The position numbers were made by a program, and so were the translations under genes. From Arthrobacter sp. RIT-PI-e (lineage in GTDB: Bacteria > Actinomycetota > Actinomycetes > Actinomycetales > Micrococcaceae): DNA of 50,445 nucleotides. Below, one piece after another: positions 1-8,026 of the stretch. Each line of letters starts with the position of its first letter. Position 1 is the first letter of the stretch. Under the pieces are notes generated by a model. It had not been told where the DNA came from, ran no database searches, and was given only the letters and a program-made list of their open reading frames with translations. The stretch spans positions 1-50,445 of the forward strand of contig NZ_LGIU01000100.1 of assembly GCF_001187915.1 (NCBI RefSeq), in the 5' to 3' direction.

Positions 1-3
1 CCC

Positions 4-1146
4 GTGGAGCGGGCAGAGTACGAGACCCCGCCGGAACTGCTCGATCTGGTGAAACTGGCGGTGCGGGTCAGCGGCACGCAGTCCGGTGTCATCAACATCA
101 TCACCGCCGATCAGCAGCACCAGATCGCCGCGGTGGGCGTGGACGCGGGCATCTGCTCCCGCGAGGACTCCATGTGCTCCAAGGTCTTCCTCTCCCCCTC
201 CATCACGGCTCTGGCCGACGCCTCGGCGGATCCGCGCTTCAGGGACAACCCCTTCGTGGACGGCAGGATCGCGACGGTCAGGTCCTACGCGTCCGTCCCG
301 TTGGTGACGACGGACGGCTACGCACTCGGCAGCCTCTGCGTGTTCTCCCCGAACGTCGTGGCCCTCGACGACGAGCAGCGCGAGGGTCTCGAGATCCTCG
401 CCCGCCAGGTGGTGGAGGTCCTCGAACTGCAGTTGAAGACCCGGCAGCTCATCGAGGCGCTCGAGGTGGTGCGGCGCAGCAACGAGGATCTGGCCGGTTT
501 CGCCGCTCGTGTCAGCCATGACCTGAAGAACCCGCTGACGGCGATCCTCGGGTACACCGAACTCAGCGAGCAGGACACCGCGGTGCAGTCCGCGGGTCCG
601 GCCGCACGCTACTTCAGCATCATCCGCGGGAGCGCGCACCGCATGCTCTCCACCGTGCAGGAGGTCCTCGAGTTCTCCCGGATCGGCGGGTCGATCACCC
701 GGGAGGAGGTGCGGCTGAGCACGATACTGAGCGATGTGCTGCAGGACATCCTGCCGCTCACCACCTCGCACGACGCCGTGGTCCAGGTGCAGGAGGCACA
801 GCTGCTGGTGGACCGGGCACAGGTCACGGCGCTGCTGCAGAACCTGGTCTCCAACGCCGTCAAGTACTCGGTCCCCGGTGTCCCGCCGCAGGTCCTGGTG
901 CTCGCCGAGCGCGGTGAGCGCCAGGTCCTGCGGGTGATCGACCACGGGAAGGGGATCGACCCGGCGGACCGGCGTCGCGTCCTGGAACCGCTGGTACGGC
1001 TGCGGCGCGAGGACGACCCCGAGGGCAGCGGGATCGGCCTGGCGACCTGCGCGCGGATCGCCGTCGCGCACGAGGGGTCGATCGACATCACGGAGACCCC
1101 GGGGGGCGGCACCACCGTCACGGTGGACCTGGGACCGGCGTACTGA
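4..1146 (+). CDS. GAF-domain sensor histidine kinase, possibly cut at its 5' end
   Basis: Cytoplasmic histidine kinase that probably senses a ligand or redox cue and feeds the adjacent phosphatase/anti-sigma module. A GAF-like domain covers about residues 10-142. A dimerisation H-box (SHDLKNPLTA) follows with the phospho-accepting His at 172, then a HATPase_c domain with N-box Asn280 and Asn284, G1 box DHGKGI (313-318) and G2 box GSGIGLA (341-347). No membrane segment is visible. The GTG lies three bases from the window edge and the frame stays open upstream. Related GAF kinases usually carry a few more N-terminal residues, so the true start may lie outside the window. The gene converges on the next kinase with about 21 bases between stops. 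Confidence 0.88.
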   Translation: MERAEYETPPELLDLVKLAVRVSGTQSGVINIITADQQHQIAAVGVDAGICSREDSMCSKVFLSPSITALADASADPRFRDNPFVDGRIATVRSYASVPLVTTDGYALGSLCVFSPNVVALDDEQREGLEILARQVVEVLELQLKTRQLIEALEVVRRSNEDLAGFAARVSHDLKNPLTAILGYTELSEQDTAVQSAGPAARYFSIIRGSAHRMLSTVQEVLEFSRIGGSITREEVRLSTILSDVLQDILPLTTSHDAVVQVQEAQLLVDRAQVTALLQNLVSNAVKYSVPGVPPQVLVLAERGERQVLRVIDHGKGIDPADRRRVLEPLVRLRREDDPEGSGIGLATCARIAVAHEGSIDITETPGGGTTVTVDLGPAY

Positions 1147-1167
1147 CCGGACCGGCGGCTCCCGGCC

Positions 1168-2862
1168 TCAGGGCACCCGCGTCCCGTGGTCCGCGGGTTG
1201 CGGACCCTCGAGCGTCGCCGTGGGAGGGAGCCTGAAGGTGAAGGTGGACCCCCGGCCCTCCACGCTCCTGCAGCTGATCACGCCGCCGTGCTGTTCCACG
1301 ATCGCCTTCGAGATGGCCAGGCCGAGCCCCACCCCGGGGATGGCGGCGTGGCGGGCCGCGGAGGTCCGGAAGAACTTCGAGAACACACCGTCGATCTCGT
1401 CCTCCGACATCCCGCTGCCCTGGTCCTCCACGCTGCACTCGATCCCGCCGTCCACCAGGGCCGCACCCACGCGCACGCGCCCGCCGTCGGGCGAGTACTT
1501 GACCGCGTTCGAGAGCAGGTTGTCGAGGACCTGGCCGATCCGCGCGGCGTCGCACCACGCCGCCATCCCGGCGGTGGTGAACTCCTCGAAATGCACCAGC
1601 GGGTTGACGTTGCGCTGGCGGGCCTGGTCCACCCGCTCGGCGACCAGGGCCGAGAAGTCGGTGCGGTCCGGGGCGATCTCGGGGGATTCCTCCGCGGAGG
1701 AGAGCAGGTCCACCACGAGCTTGTGGAGCCGCTCGGAGTTGCGGGAGACCACCTCGAGGCCCGAGGCCACCTCGGGTTCCAGGTCCGGGATGCTGGTGAG
1801 GAGTTCGAGATAGCCCCGGATCGCGGTCAGCGGTGTCCGGAGCTCGTGGGACACCGTGGCCACGAACTCGTCCTTCGCGTTCAGCGCCGTGACCAGCTCC
1901 GTGACGTCCGTGAAGGTCACCACGGATCCCTCGTGGGCACCCTCCTGGTTCCGCATGAGCCGTGACGACGTCGAGAGCACACGCTGCCCCGGACGTACAC
2001 CCCACCAGATCAGGTAGTCGGAGAACACCTGGCCCTCACCGGCCCGCCGTGTGGGTCTGCGCGACGCGGGCAGCTCGGTGACGCCGTCCTGCTGGAAGAT
2101 CGCGAGCCCGGCCTCACCGGTCCCCGCGTCCCCACCTGCGAGGGTACGCAGTTTCTCCAGCTTCCGGTTCGCGAGGACCTGGCGCCCCTCCTCGTCGACG
2201 GCGAGCAGCCCGGTGTCCACGCTGTTCACCACCGTGTCCAGCAGCCGCTCGCGACGGGCGCTCTCCTTCAGCAGCACCTGGAGTGCGGCGTCCTTCTCCT
2301 CCACGATCCGCTGCTGCGCCATCATGCTGCCGGTCATCACCCGGATGCTCACCCCGATGGCGAGCATGATGAAGGGCAGGAGGAAGGACTGGCTGAGCGA
2401 TCCGGAGTTGACGGCGTCGTCGGTGAGGAAGAGGGGCAACCACACCACGGCGAGCGAACCGAGGAACCCCGCGGCGAGGGCGGCACGGGGGAACAGGCCC
2501 GAGGCCGCGAGCCAGACCACGGGGAAGACGCTGAGCAGGCCCACGCCCGTGATCACGTCCCCCGCGCCATGGCGCATGAGGCCGATCGGGACGAAGTCGA
2601 GGAGCGGGACGACGAGGAAGGTGGGGTGAGGGAGCCGGTCCCAGGGCACCAGGACGCAGACGGCGAGCAGGACCGCCTGGAGCCCGAGGCCGAGCAGGAA
2701 GACCTCGCTCAGGAAGAGCCGGGGGTGGAACAGGAGCCCGCCGACCACGATCAGCAGGACGGTGAGGAAAAGCGGCAGCTGACTGAGGACCACCCTGGCC
2801 CGGAGGGTCAGCTCGTGGAACTGCCGCGTGTTGAGCGTCAGGTAGGAGAGCACCTTGTCCAT
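1168..2862 (-). CDS. membrane-bound PAS sensor histidine kinase
   Basis: 564-residue sensor kinase. Six hydrophobic segments lie at about residues 28-172, a helical linker at 182-205 and a PAS-like domain at about 207-322. The H-box VSHELRTPLTAIRG has its His at 339, and a HATPase_c domain ends the protein. It probably autophosphorylates and signals to a response regulator; the nearest is the divergent receiver-PP2C gene about 270 bases away. The ATG at 2862 is chosen because hydrophobic, family-like sequence begins soon after it. An ATG at 2883 and upstream in-frame starts are possible, but the added residues look like translated intergenic DNA. The ligand is unknown. Confidence 0.88.
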   Translation of the reverse strand: MDKVLSYLTLNTRQFHELTLRARVVLSQLPLFLTVLLIVVGGLLFHPRLFLSEVFLLGLGLQAVLLAVCVLVPWDRLPHPTFLVVPLLDFVPIGLMRHGAGDVITGVGLLSVFPVVWLAASGLFPRAALAAGFLGSLAVVWLPLFLTDDAVNSGSLSQSFLLPFIMLAIGVSIRVMTGSMMAQQRIVEEKDAALQVLLKESARRERLLDTVVNSVDTGLLAVDEEGRQVLANRKLEKLRTLAGGDAGTGEAGLAIFQQDGVTELPASRRPTRRAGEGQVFSDYLIWWGVRPGQRVLSTSSRLMRNQEGAHEGSVVTFTDVTELVTALNAKDEFVATVSHELRTPLTAIRGYLELLTSIPDLEPEVASGLEVVSRNSERLHKLVVDLLSSAEESPEIAPDRTDFSALVAERVDQARQRNVNPLVHFEEFTTAGMAAWCDAARIGQVLDNLLSNAVKYSPDGGRVRVGAALVDGGIECSVEDQGSGMSEDEIDGVFSKFFRTSAARHAAIPGVGLGLAISKAIVEQHGGVISCRSVEGRGSTFTFRLPPTATLEGPQPADHGTRVP

Positions 2863-3129
2863 GAGCCGGCCTTGTCCTGTCATCGTCGAGCTGTCCCGTC
2901 CGTCTCCCGACGGCGCGGTCCCGGTGGCGGCGGACGAGCACGGGCGCGTCAGCCACCACAGAATAACGCGGCAGCCCGTTGATTCGGCTCGGATCATCGC
3001 GTTCCGTACCTCAAGATCAGGTCAGGTTCCGCTCAACAACCCGGGCATTCCGGCGAAGGTGCTCCACGTGTTCCCGGCGGAGGGCGCGGGAACGTCCGAG
3101 TAGTCGACAAGTAGCGTTTAATGAGAGCC

Positions 3130-4230
3130 ATGACTGCCGCCCCGGAACACCGCCGCGCTCTGGTCGTCGAGGACGACGTCGACATCCGGAGCCTGCTCGT
3201 GCAGATCCTGAAGCGCGAGGGCTTCGAGGTGATGGAGGCCGGCACCGCGCGGGAGGGACTCGAGAAGGCCCGCGGAGGAGCGGATCTGATCACCCTGGAC
3301 CTCAACCTGCCCGACGGCGACGGCGTGGAGGTGTGCCGCGAGGTCCGTGCCTTCTCCGACGCGTACATCCTGATGATCACCGCGCGGACGGACGAGATCG
3401 AGCGGCTCACCGGGCTGGAGACCGGCGCCGACGACTACATCAGCAAACCCTTCAGCCCCCGCGAGCTCGTGGCCCGCATCAACTCCCTGTTCCGCCGCCA
3501 GAGCCGGCAGGCCGCGGTGGACGTCGCCAACGCCGATGAGCGGCAGCGGGCGGCCGAGGTCCAGCACAACCTGCTGCCACGGGACAACCTGCGGTTGCCG
3601 GGGTACGAGCTGGCGGGCCGGTTCCGGCCGTCCAGGAGCGTGGCCGGGGACTTCTACGACTGGTACGGGACCGCGGACGGCCTGCACGTGACCGTGGCGG
3701 ACGCCATGGGCAAGGGCATGGGCGCCGCCCTGATTGCCGCGACGGTCCGCGCCACCATGCGATCGGCGTCGCGGCAGCCGAGCATCGGCACCGCGTTCGA
3801 GATGGCTGCGCGCGCCACGGAGGCGGATCTCGAGCAGACCAGCTCCTTCGTCACGCTCTTCCACGGCCGCCTCGACGCCGCCACGGGCACGGTGGGCTAC
3901 GTGGACGCCGGCCACGGGCTGGCCCTGCACGTCTCGGCCGGCGGGGAGGTGGCCCGGCTCGCCTCCTGCGGGCCCCCCGTCGGCGCGTGGCCGGACCAGA
4001 CGTGGGTCCCGGGCAGCGTGGACCTCGCACCCGGCGACTCGCTCGCCATCATCAGTGACGGTCTGCTCGACATCTACGCGACGGTGGAGGAGTTCACCCT
4101 CGCCGTGGCCGGCGTGATCACCTCGGCGGCCTGCCCCGAGGAGGCCTGCGCCGTCCTGCTCGCTCTGGCGGACGTCCCCGAGGTGGCCGACGACGTCACC
4201 GTGGTGGTCCTGCAGCGGGCTCCGGTCTGA
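3130..4230 (+). CDS. response regulator fused to a PP2C/SpoIIE-type serine phosphatase (RsbU/RsbP class)
   Basis: An N-terminal receiver domain (about residues 9-120) has acidic residues in VVEDD, phospho-acceptor Asp57 in LDLNLPD and the conserved Lys in the YISKPF motif. A short helical linker leads to a PPM/SpoIIE phosphatase domain. Metal-binding aspartates sit in SVAGDFYDWY, VADAMGKGMG and ISDGLLD. The family dephosphorylates a STAS anti-anti-sigma protein when its receiver is phosphorylated; the STAS gene comes next downstream, which supports that role. ATG 3130 is preferred because a TANNNT hexamer (TAGCGT, 3112-3117) would place the transcript start between it and the earlier in-frame ATG at 3121. 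The 3121 start is the alternative. Confidence 0.9.
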   Translation: MTAAPEHRRALVVEDDVDIRSLLVQILKREGFEVMEAGTAREGLEKARGGADLITLDLNLPDGDGVEVCREVRAFSDAYILMITARTDEIERLTGLETGADDYISKPFSPRELVARINSLFRRQSRQAAVDVANADERQRAAEVQHNLLPRDNLRLPGYELAGRFRPSRSVAGDFYDWYGTADGLHVTVADAMGKGMGAALIAATVRATMRSASRQPSIGTAFEMAARATEADLEQTSSFVTLFHGRLDAATGTVGYVDAGHGLALHVSAGGEVARLASCGPPVGAWPDQTWVPGSVDLAPGDSLAIISDGLLDIYATVEEFTLAVAGVITSAACPEEACAVLLALADVPEVADDVTVVVLQRAPV

Positions 4231-4237
4231 CGGCGGA

Positions 4238-4255
4238 CCCGGCGGGGCCGCCGGG
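4238..4255 (+). other. intercistronic hairpin between phosphatase and STAS gene
   Basis: Arms CCCGGCGG and CCGCCGGG are separated by two bases, just after the phosphatase stop. No T-tract follows, so it is more likely a processing or attenuation hairpin than a full terminator. Confidence 0.3.
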
Positions 4256-4319
4256 ACCGGTCGGTACGTCCGTGCGGACCGGAGATCCATGAACAGTGAA
4301 CAGGAGAGAGGTACAGCAG

Positions 4320-4652
4320 ATGGAATTCACCACGGAGGACAAGGGGCGCTACACGGAGGTCTCCGCCAACGGGCGCCTGAACATGGTGGCCGCACCGAAG
4401 CTGCGGGAGGTCATCGACGGCGTCGTGGGCGCCGGGGCGAAGCGGATCGTGGTCAATCTCGCGGACACCAGCTTCATGGACTCCTCCGGGCTGGGTGCTC
4501 TCATCGGCTGCCTGAAGCTCGCCCGGCAGTCCGGTGGCGACCTGCGGATCGCCGCGGTCCAGCCGCAGGTCAACATGGTGCTCGAACTCACCAGCATGCA
4601 CCGGGTCCTCACCCCGCACGCCTCGCCCGCCGAGGCCTTCGGCAATGAATGA
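4320..4652 (+). CDS. STAS-domain anti-anti-sigma factor (RsbV/SpoIIAA-like)
   Basis: 110-residue single STAS domain. The hallmark motif FMDSSGLGAL places the phosphorylatable serine at 55 or 56. In this family the unphosphorylated form binds the RsbW-type kinase and frees the sigma factor; phosphorylation by that kinase reverses this. The partner kinase overlaps its 3' end by 8 bases and the matching phosphatase is directly upstream, so all three core parts of a partner switch are in one row. The ATG at 4320 is chosen for its Shine-Dalgarno (AGGAGAGAGG from 4302). An upstream ATG at 4296 in the same frame has no such site. Confidence 0.9.
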   Translation: MEFTTEDKGRYTEVSANGRLNMVAAPKLREVIDGVVGAGAKRIVVNLADTSFMDSSGLGALIGCLKLARQSGGDLRIAAVQPQVNMVLELTSMHRVLTPHASPAEAFGNE

Positions 4653-5115
4653 GCCGGTGGTGCAGCGCACCCTCGAGGAACCCGCCACCGAAGGGTCGAT
4701 CGAGAACCTGCACGACATCCTCGACGACCTCTGGGTCGACGCGGACTTCGTCCCGCCGCTGGACCAGATGGCCTTCACCACCGCCGTGGTGGAGGCCGCG
4801 AGCAACGTGGTGCAGCACGGCGTCCCCGCCGCGGAGGCCCAGCTGCTGCTCGGGGTGGAGCTCACGGTGACGCGCGAACGGCTGCGCGCCGTGATCAGCG
4901 AGATCGGCGCCGCCCCGCTGCACGGTGTCGAGGGGTTCGGCGGCGACACCGCACCCGAGGGCTCGTCCTCGTCCGCTGACGACCTGCAGGAGAACCTCGA
5001 CGAGTCCGGACGCGGCCTGTCCATGATCCGGGCGCTGGTCAGCACCGTGACGGTGGAGCGTCAGGGCACCACGAACAGGTGGGTGCTCTCGCGGGAGTCC
5101 GCGTCCAGGACCTGA
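4645..5115 (+). CDS. anti-sigma factor serine/threonine kinase (RsbW/SpoIIAB-like HATPase)
   Basis: 156-residue GHKL ATPase. The N-box region EAASNVVQHG lies at about residues 50-60 and the glycine-rich lid DESGRGLSMIRALV near the C-terminus, as in RsbW-type kinases that hold a sigma factor and phosphorylate a STAS partner. The ATG at 4645 lies inside the last codons of the STAS gene (8-base overlap), so the two are translationally coupled. No sigma factor gene follows; the next gene is on the other strand. Its target is therefore encoded elsewhere, or it is not a sigma factor. The acidic stretch GDTAPEGSSSSADD before the lid is an insertion I cannot interpret. Confidence 0.87.
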   Translation: MNEPVVQRTLEEPATEGSIENLHDILDDLWVDADFVPPLDQMAFTTAVVEAASNVVQHGVPAAEAQLLLGVELTVTRERLRAVISEIGAAPLHGVEGFGGDTAPEGSSSSADDLQENLDESGRGLSMIRALVSTVTVERQGTTNRWVLSRESASRT

Positions 5116-5198
5116 CCGCGGCCACCGCGCCCACCGCCGTCGTCGCCCCTGGTCCCGCTCCCCACGGGGTCACGGCACCCGTCGTCCTCCCGCAGCCC

Positions 5199-6164
5199 TC
5201 ACGGAAGTGCCGGGCGCCCGAGGAACTCCTCGATGTCCGCGAACACCGCGCGCGACTCCGGCAGCCGGGGGAAGGCCGGGAAGACGTGGAACGCCCCCGG
5301 GTACACGCTCAGCCTCACATCCGCCCCCGCCGCGACCGCGCGATCACGGAACACCTTCGCGTCCGCCATGCACACGTCCCTGGTGCCCTGGTAGATCCGG
5401 GTCACCGGCACCCTGGACAGCAGCTCCTCCGGCGCGTGGGCCGGGCTCACCAGCGGGGTCCGCGGATCATCGCCGCCGGCCCACCACGACCCCGCCCGCA
5501 CGCCTCCCGGGACGGAGAGCATGGGGTCCACGGCGTCGTACATCGGGATCTCCGGATTGGTACCGGTGACGTCGAGCCACGGTGAGATCGCGACCACCCG
5601 GCCCGGTGCGGGCAGGCCGGCGTCGCCGAATGCCCAGGTCTGGGCGATGGCGAGGTTGCCGCCGGCGGAATCGCCCATGAGGGTCACGTCCTCCGGCGCC
5701 GAGGTCCGCAGGACCTCCCGGTAGACGGACACCAGATAGGGGAACGCCTCCCGGTACGTGCTCTCCGGGGCCAGGCGGTACAGCGGCACCGTCACCGTGG
5801 CGCCCGTGCGCTTCGTGAGCTCGGCGATGATCCACCAGTGCGGTCGGCCCAGCTCGTTGATGAAGGTGCCGCCGTGCGTGTAGACGATGTGCGAACGCGT
5901 GGCGCCGAGCAGGGGCCGCACCGTGATGGTGCGCACGCCGTCGATCCGGCGCTCCTGGATGGTGTGGGTCTGCTTGAACGTCCACGGGAGGGCCGCCGTG
6001 GAGGGGTAGGCGCGATCCGGGTACGTCGCATCCACCCACTCGGTACCGCTCATGTTCCGCTTCGTGGGCAGCAGGCCGATCAGGCGGCACGCCAGGCGCA
6101 TCGGCAGGGAACCGTCCCCCGTGCTCGGCCGGACGTCCTCGGGTGCTGCGGAAGGGCTCGTCAT
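5199..6164 (-). CDS. alpha/beta hydrolase, hormone-sensitive-lipase-like esterase
   Basis: 321-residue esterase of the HSL/GDXG family. The oxyanion-hole motif HGGTF lies in YTHGGTF, the nucleophile serine in GDSAGG, and the acid and His of the triad in the GTRDVCMAD region and the GAFHVF motif. No signal peptide is visible, so it probably acts in the cytoplasm on short-chain esters; the substrate is not predictable. The ATG at 6164 is preceded at six bases by TAGGCT (6171-6176 on the complement), which fits a leaderless transcript. The gene stands alone between a convergent and a divergent neighbour. Confidence 0.88.
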   Translation of the reverse strand: MTSPSAAPEDVRPSTGDGSLPMRLACRLIGLLPTKRNMSGTEWVDATYPDRAYPSTAALPWTFKQTHTIQERRIDGVRTITVRPLLGATRSHIVYTHGGTFINELGRPHWWIIAELTKRTGATVTVPLYRLAPESTYREAFPYLVSVYREVLRTSAPEDVTLMGDSAGGNLAIAQTWAFGDAGLPAPGRVVAISPWLDVTGTNPEIPMYDAVDPMLSVPGGVRAGSWWAGGDDPRTPLVSPAHAPEELLSRVPVTRIYQGTRDVCMADAKVFRDRAVAAGADVRLSVYPGAFHVFPAFPRLPESRAVFADIEEFLGRPALP

Positions 6165-6301
6165 GGCCCCAGCCTAGTGCGGACCCCTCCCCGTGGCGCC
6201 TGCTCTGTCATGCTGGTCCAGGCCCTTCCCGCCCCGGTCCACGGACGTGCGGGCAGGGCCCGCCACCCGTACGGCCCGCTTCCCGATCCCCGGAGGAGAC
6301 G

Positions 6302-6937
6302 ATGGACGCAGCCTCCTCCGCGGGCCTCGCCGCGGATCTCCTCGGCGTGTTCTTCTTCGCCGTGTCCGGGTCCCTGCTGGCCGCCCGCAAGGGCTTCGAC
6401 CTCGTGGGCTCGCTCCTCCTGGCCTCGCTGGCGTCCCTCGGCGGTGGCGTGGTGCGGGACCTCATCATCGGCGTACCGCCCGCGGCCTTCACCGCCCCGG
6501 TGTACCTCGTGCCGCCGCTGCTCGCCACCGTCCTGGTGTACTTCGTCCTCTCCGGCGTGGAGCGCGTGAAGCGCGTGCTCGTGGTCTTCGACGCCGGCGG
6601 GCTCGCCCTGTTCTGCATCACCGGGACCGTCAAGGCCCTCGAGGCGGGGCTCAACCCCTTCTCCGCCGCCCTCCTCGGGGTGACCACCGCCGTGGGCGGC
6701 GGGCTCCTGCGCGACGTCGTCGCGAACGAGATCCCCCAGCTCTTCGACCCCCGCGACATCTACGCGCTGCCCGCGATGCTCGGCGCCGCCGTCGTCACCG
6801 TCCTGTACGTGACGTCCACCTTCACGCTCGTGACCGGCATGCTGGCGGCGTCGCTCGTGTTCTCCCTGCGGGTGCTCGGGTGGCGCTACGGGTGGCGGGC
6901 GCCGCTCGCCGCCCGGGTGCAACGTGACCGGCGGTGA
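6302..6937 (+). CDS. TRIC/UPF0126 (YadS-like) seven-helix membrane protein
   Basis: 211-residue integral membrane protein with the internal duplication typical of UPF0126. Each half carries a glycine-rich xGGGxxRD motif (GGGVVRDLIIG and GGGLLRDVVANE). About seven hydrophobic helices are visible. Prokaryotic relatives are reported as trimeric cation channels or as glycine transporters; the sequence does not decide between these. ATG 6302 follows a GGAGGAG Shine-Dalgarno at 6292-6298. Upstream in-frame codons look non-coding. Confidence 0.88.
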   Translation: MDAASSAGLAADLLGVFFFAVSGSLLAARKGFDLVGSLLLASLASLGGGVVRDLIIGVPPAAFTAPVYLVPPLLATVLVYFVLSGVERVKRVLVVFDAGGLALFCITGTVKALEAGLNPFSAALLGVTTAVGGGLLRDVVANEIPQLFDPRDIYALPAMLGAAVVTVLYVTSTFTLVTGMLAASLVFSLRVLGWRYGWRAPLAARVQRDRR

Positions 6938-6998
6938 ACCGCGCCGGGGGTGCGGCGGCTAGGATAGGAGCATCCCCACCACCACTCCTGGAGTACCT

Positions 6999-7424
6999 GT
7001 GACTGAGCTCTTCGCCGACAAATTCCGCGCCCTGGTACCGCAGTACTTCGAGGACGAGTGGGCGGAGGAGGACGGCCTGTCCGAGGCCGAACTCACGGAG
7101 TACCTCGAGGACAAGGACTTCGAGCTCCCGCTGGCCCTGTACGAGTTCTACCGTGCCGTCGGCGCCACCGAGGACGTCATGGAGGCCTTCCACTTCTTCT
7201 GGGACCCGGACGAGCTCGAGATCGAGGACGGCTTCCTCCTGTTCCTCGAGGACGAGGACGAGGAGTACACCTGGGGCATCCGGGTGGACCAGCTGGACGT
7301 CCCCGACCCGATCGTGTGGCGGCGGCACAACGCCCGCGGCGAGTGGCAGAGCGAGGAGGGCACGTTCACCGAGTACGTGCTGGATCTCTTCGAGTGGGTC
7401 TTCGAGGAGGACGAGGAGAACTGA
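6999..7424 (+). CDS. acidic SUKH (SMI1/KNR4)-like protein
   Basis: 141-residue, strongly acidic protein of unknown function. The pattern LPLALYEFYRAVG, then an aromatic/acidic stretch, then LFLEDEDEEYTWGIRV, then a DPIV motif and a final Trp-rich segment resembles the SUKH fold: a fingertip helix, a WGI strand and a D-P-P/I-V motif. SUKH proteins include many contact-dependent toxin immunity proteins, but no toxin is nearby. It shares a TGATG stop/start with the HIT gene, so the two are co-translated. The GTG start follows TGGAG at 6989-6993, and a TAGGAT hexamer (6960-6965) could be the -10. The gene itself is clear; the family call is moderate. Confidence 0.75.
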   Translation: MTELFADKFRALVPQYFEDEWAEEDGLSEAELTEYLEDKDFELPLALYEFYRAVGATEDVMEAFHFFWDPDELEIEDGFLLFLEDEDEEYTWGIRVDQLDVPDPIVWRRHNARGEWQSEEGTFTEYVLDLFEWVFEEDEEN

Positions 7425-7900
7425 TGGAGTTCGCCCACCACGCCCCCGAGGGGTACCGGTGCCCGTTCTGCGATCTCGCCCGCGGGGACTTCGGCAACGA
7501 GAGGAACCTGTGCCGCCCCGGTGACCTGATCTACTCGGACGATCTCACGCTGGCGTTCATCGCGTCCCACGGCTTCGAGCCGAACCCGGGGCACGTGCTC
7601 ATCACGCCGCGGGCCCACGTGGAGCTGCTGTACGAACTGCCCGACGACGCCGCGGCCCGGATCATGACCCTCACCCGGGACATCGCGATCGCCATCAAAC
7701 GGGCGTGGGAGCCCGACGGCGTCTCCACGCGGCAGCACAACGAGCCCGCCGGCAGCCAGCACGTGTGGCACTACCACCAGCACGTCCTGCCGCGCTGGTT
7801 CGACGACGGCTTCTATTTCACCCCGAAGCGGCCCGTCGTGGACCCGGAGGTCCGGGCCCGGAAGGCGGCCGAGCTGAGGGCGTTCCTCCCGGCGTCGTAG
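7424..7900 (+). CDS. HIT-family nucleotide hydrolase/transferase
   Basis: 158-residue histidine-triad protein. The catalytic signature H116-Y-H118-Q-H120-V is present, together with a CPFC pair (13 and 16) that is zinc-binding in many HIT proteins and a conserved PGHVLITPRAHVE segment. HIT enzymes hydrolyse or transfer NMP groups from small dinucleotides or nucleotide conjugates; the substrate is not evident. The ATG overlaps the upstream SUKH-like stop by one base (TGATG). The unusual pairing suggests a shared role, but none is known to me. Confidence 0.9.
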   Translation: MEFAHHAPEGYRCPFCDLARGDFGNERNLCRPGDLIYSDDLTLAFIASHGFEPNPGHVLITPRAHVELLYELPDDAAARIMTLTRDIAIAIKRAWEPDGVSTRQHNEPAGSQHVWHYHQHVLPRWFDDGFYFTPKRPVVDPEVRARKAAELRAFLPAS

Positions 7901-7924
7901 GCCGGCCGAGGGCTGCGGCTGCGG

Positions 7925-7936
7925 CCCGCCGTCGTT
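7925..7936. repeat. left copy of a 12-bp inverted repeat flanking the DUF559 pseudogene
   Basis: CCCGCCGTCGTT here is the exact reverse complement of AACGACGGCGGG at 9023-9034. The two copies bracket both palindromes and the pseudogene. In such GC-rich DNA a 12-bp match could still be chance. Confidence 0.4.
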
Positions 7937-7957
7937 CCCGCCTTCCCACCCGGACCA

Positions 7958-7978
7958 GCGTGTCGCGCGCCGACACGC
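7958..7978. repeat. palindrome GCGTGTCG-N5-CGACACGC, left of pseudogene
   Basis: Perfect 8-bp arms with spacer CGCGC. The same arms recur at 8968-8990 on the other side of the pseudogene and nowhere else that I found in the window. A further half-site GGCGTGT follows at 7988-7994, so the right arm can pair in two ways. It could be a 3' hairpin for the HIT gene, but the matching copy at the far end argues for a shared element. Confidence 0.6.
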
Positions 7979-8026
7979 CATGATACGGGCGTGTGAGCCG
8001 CGATACGCGTGAACGACGGCGACGCG

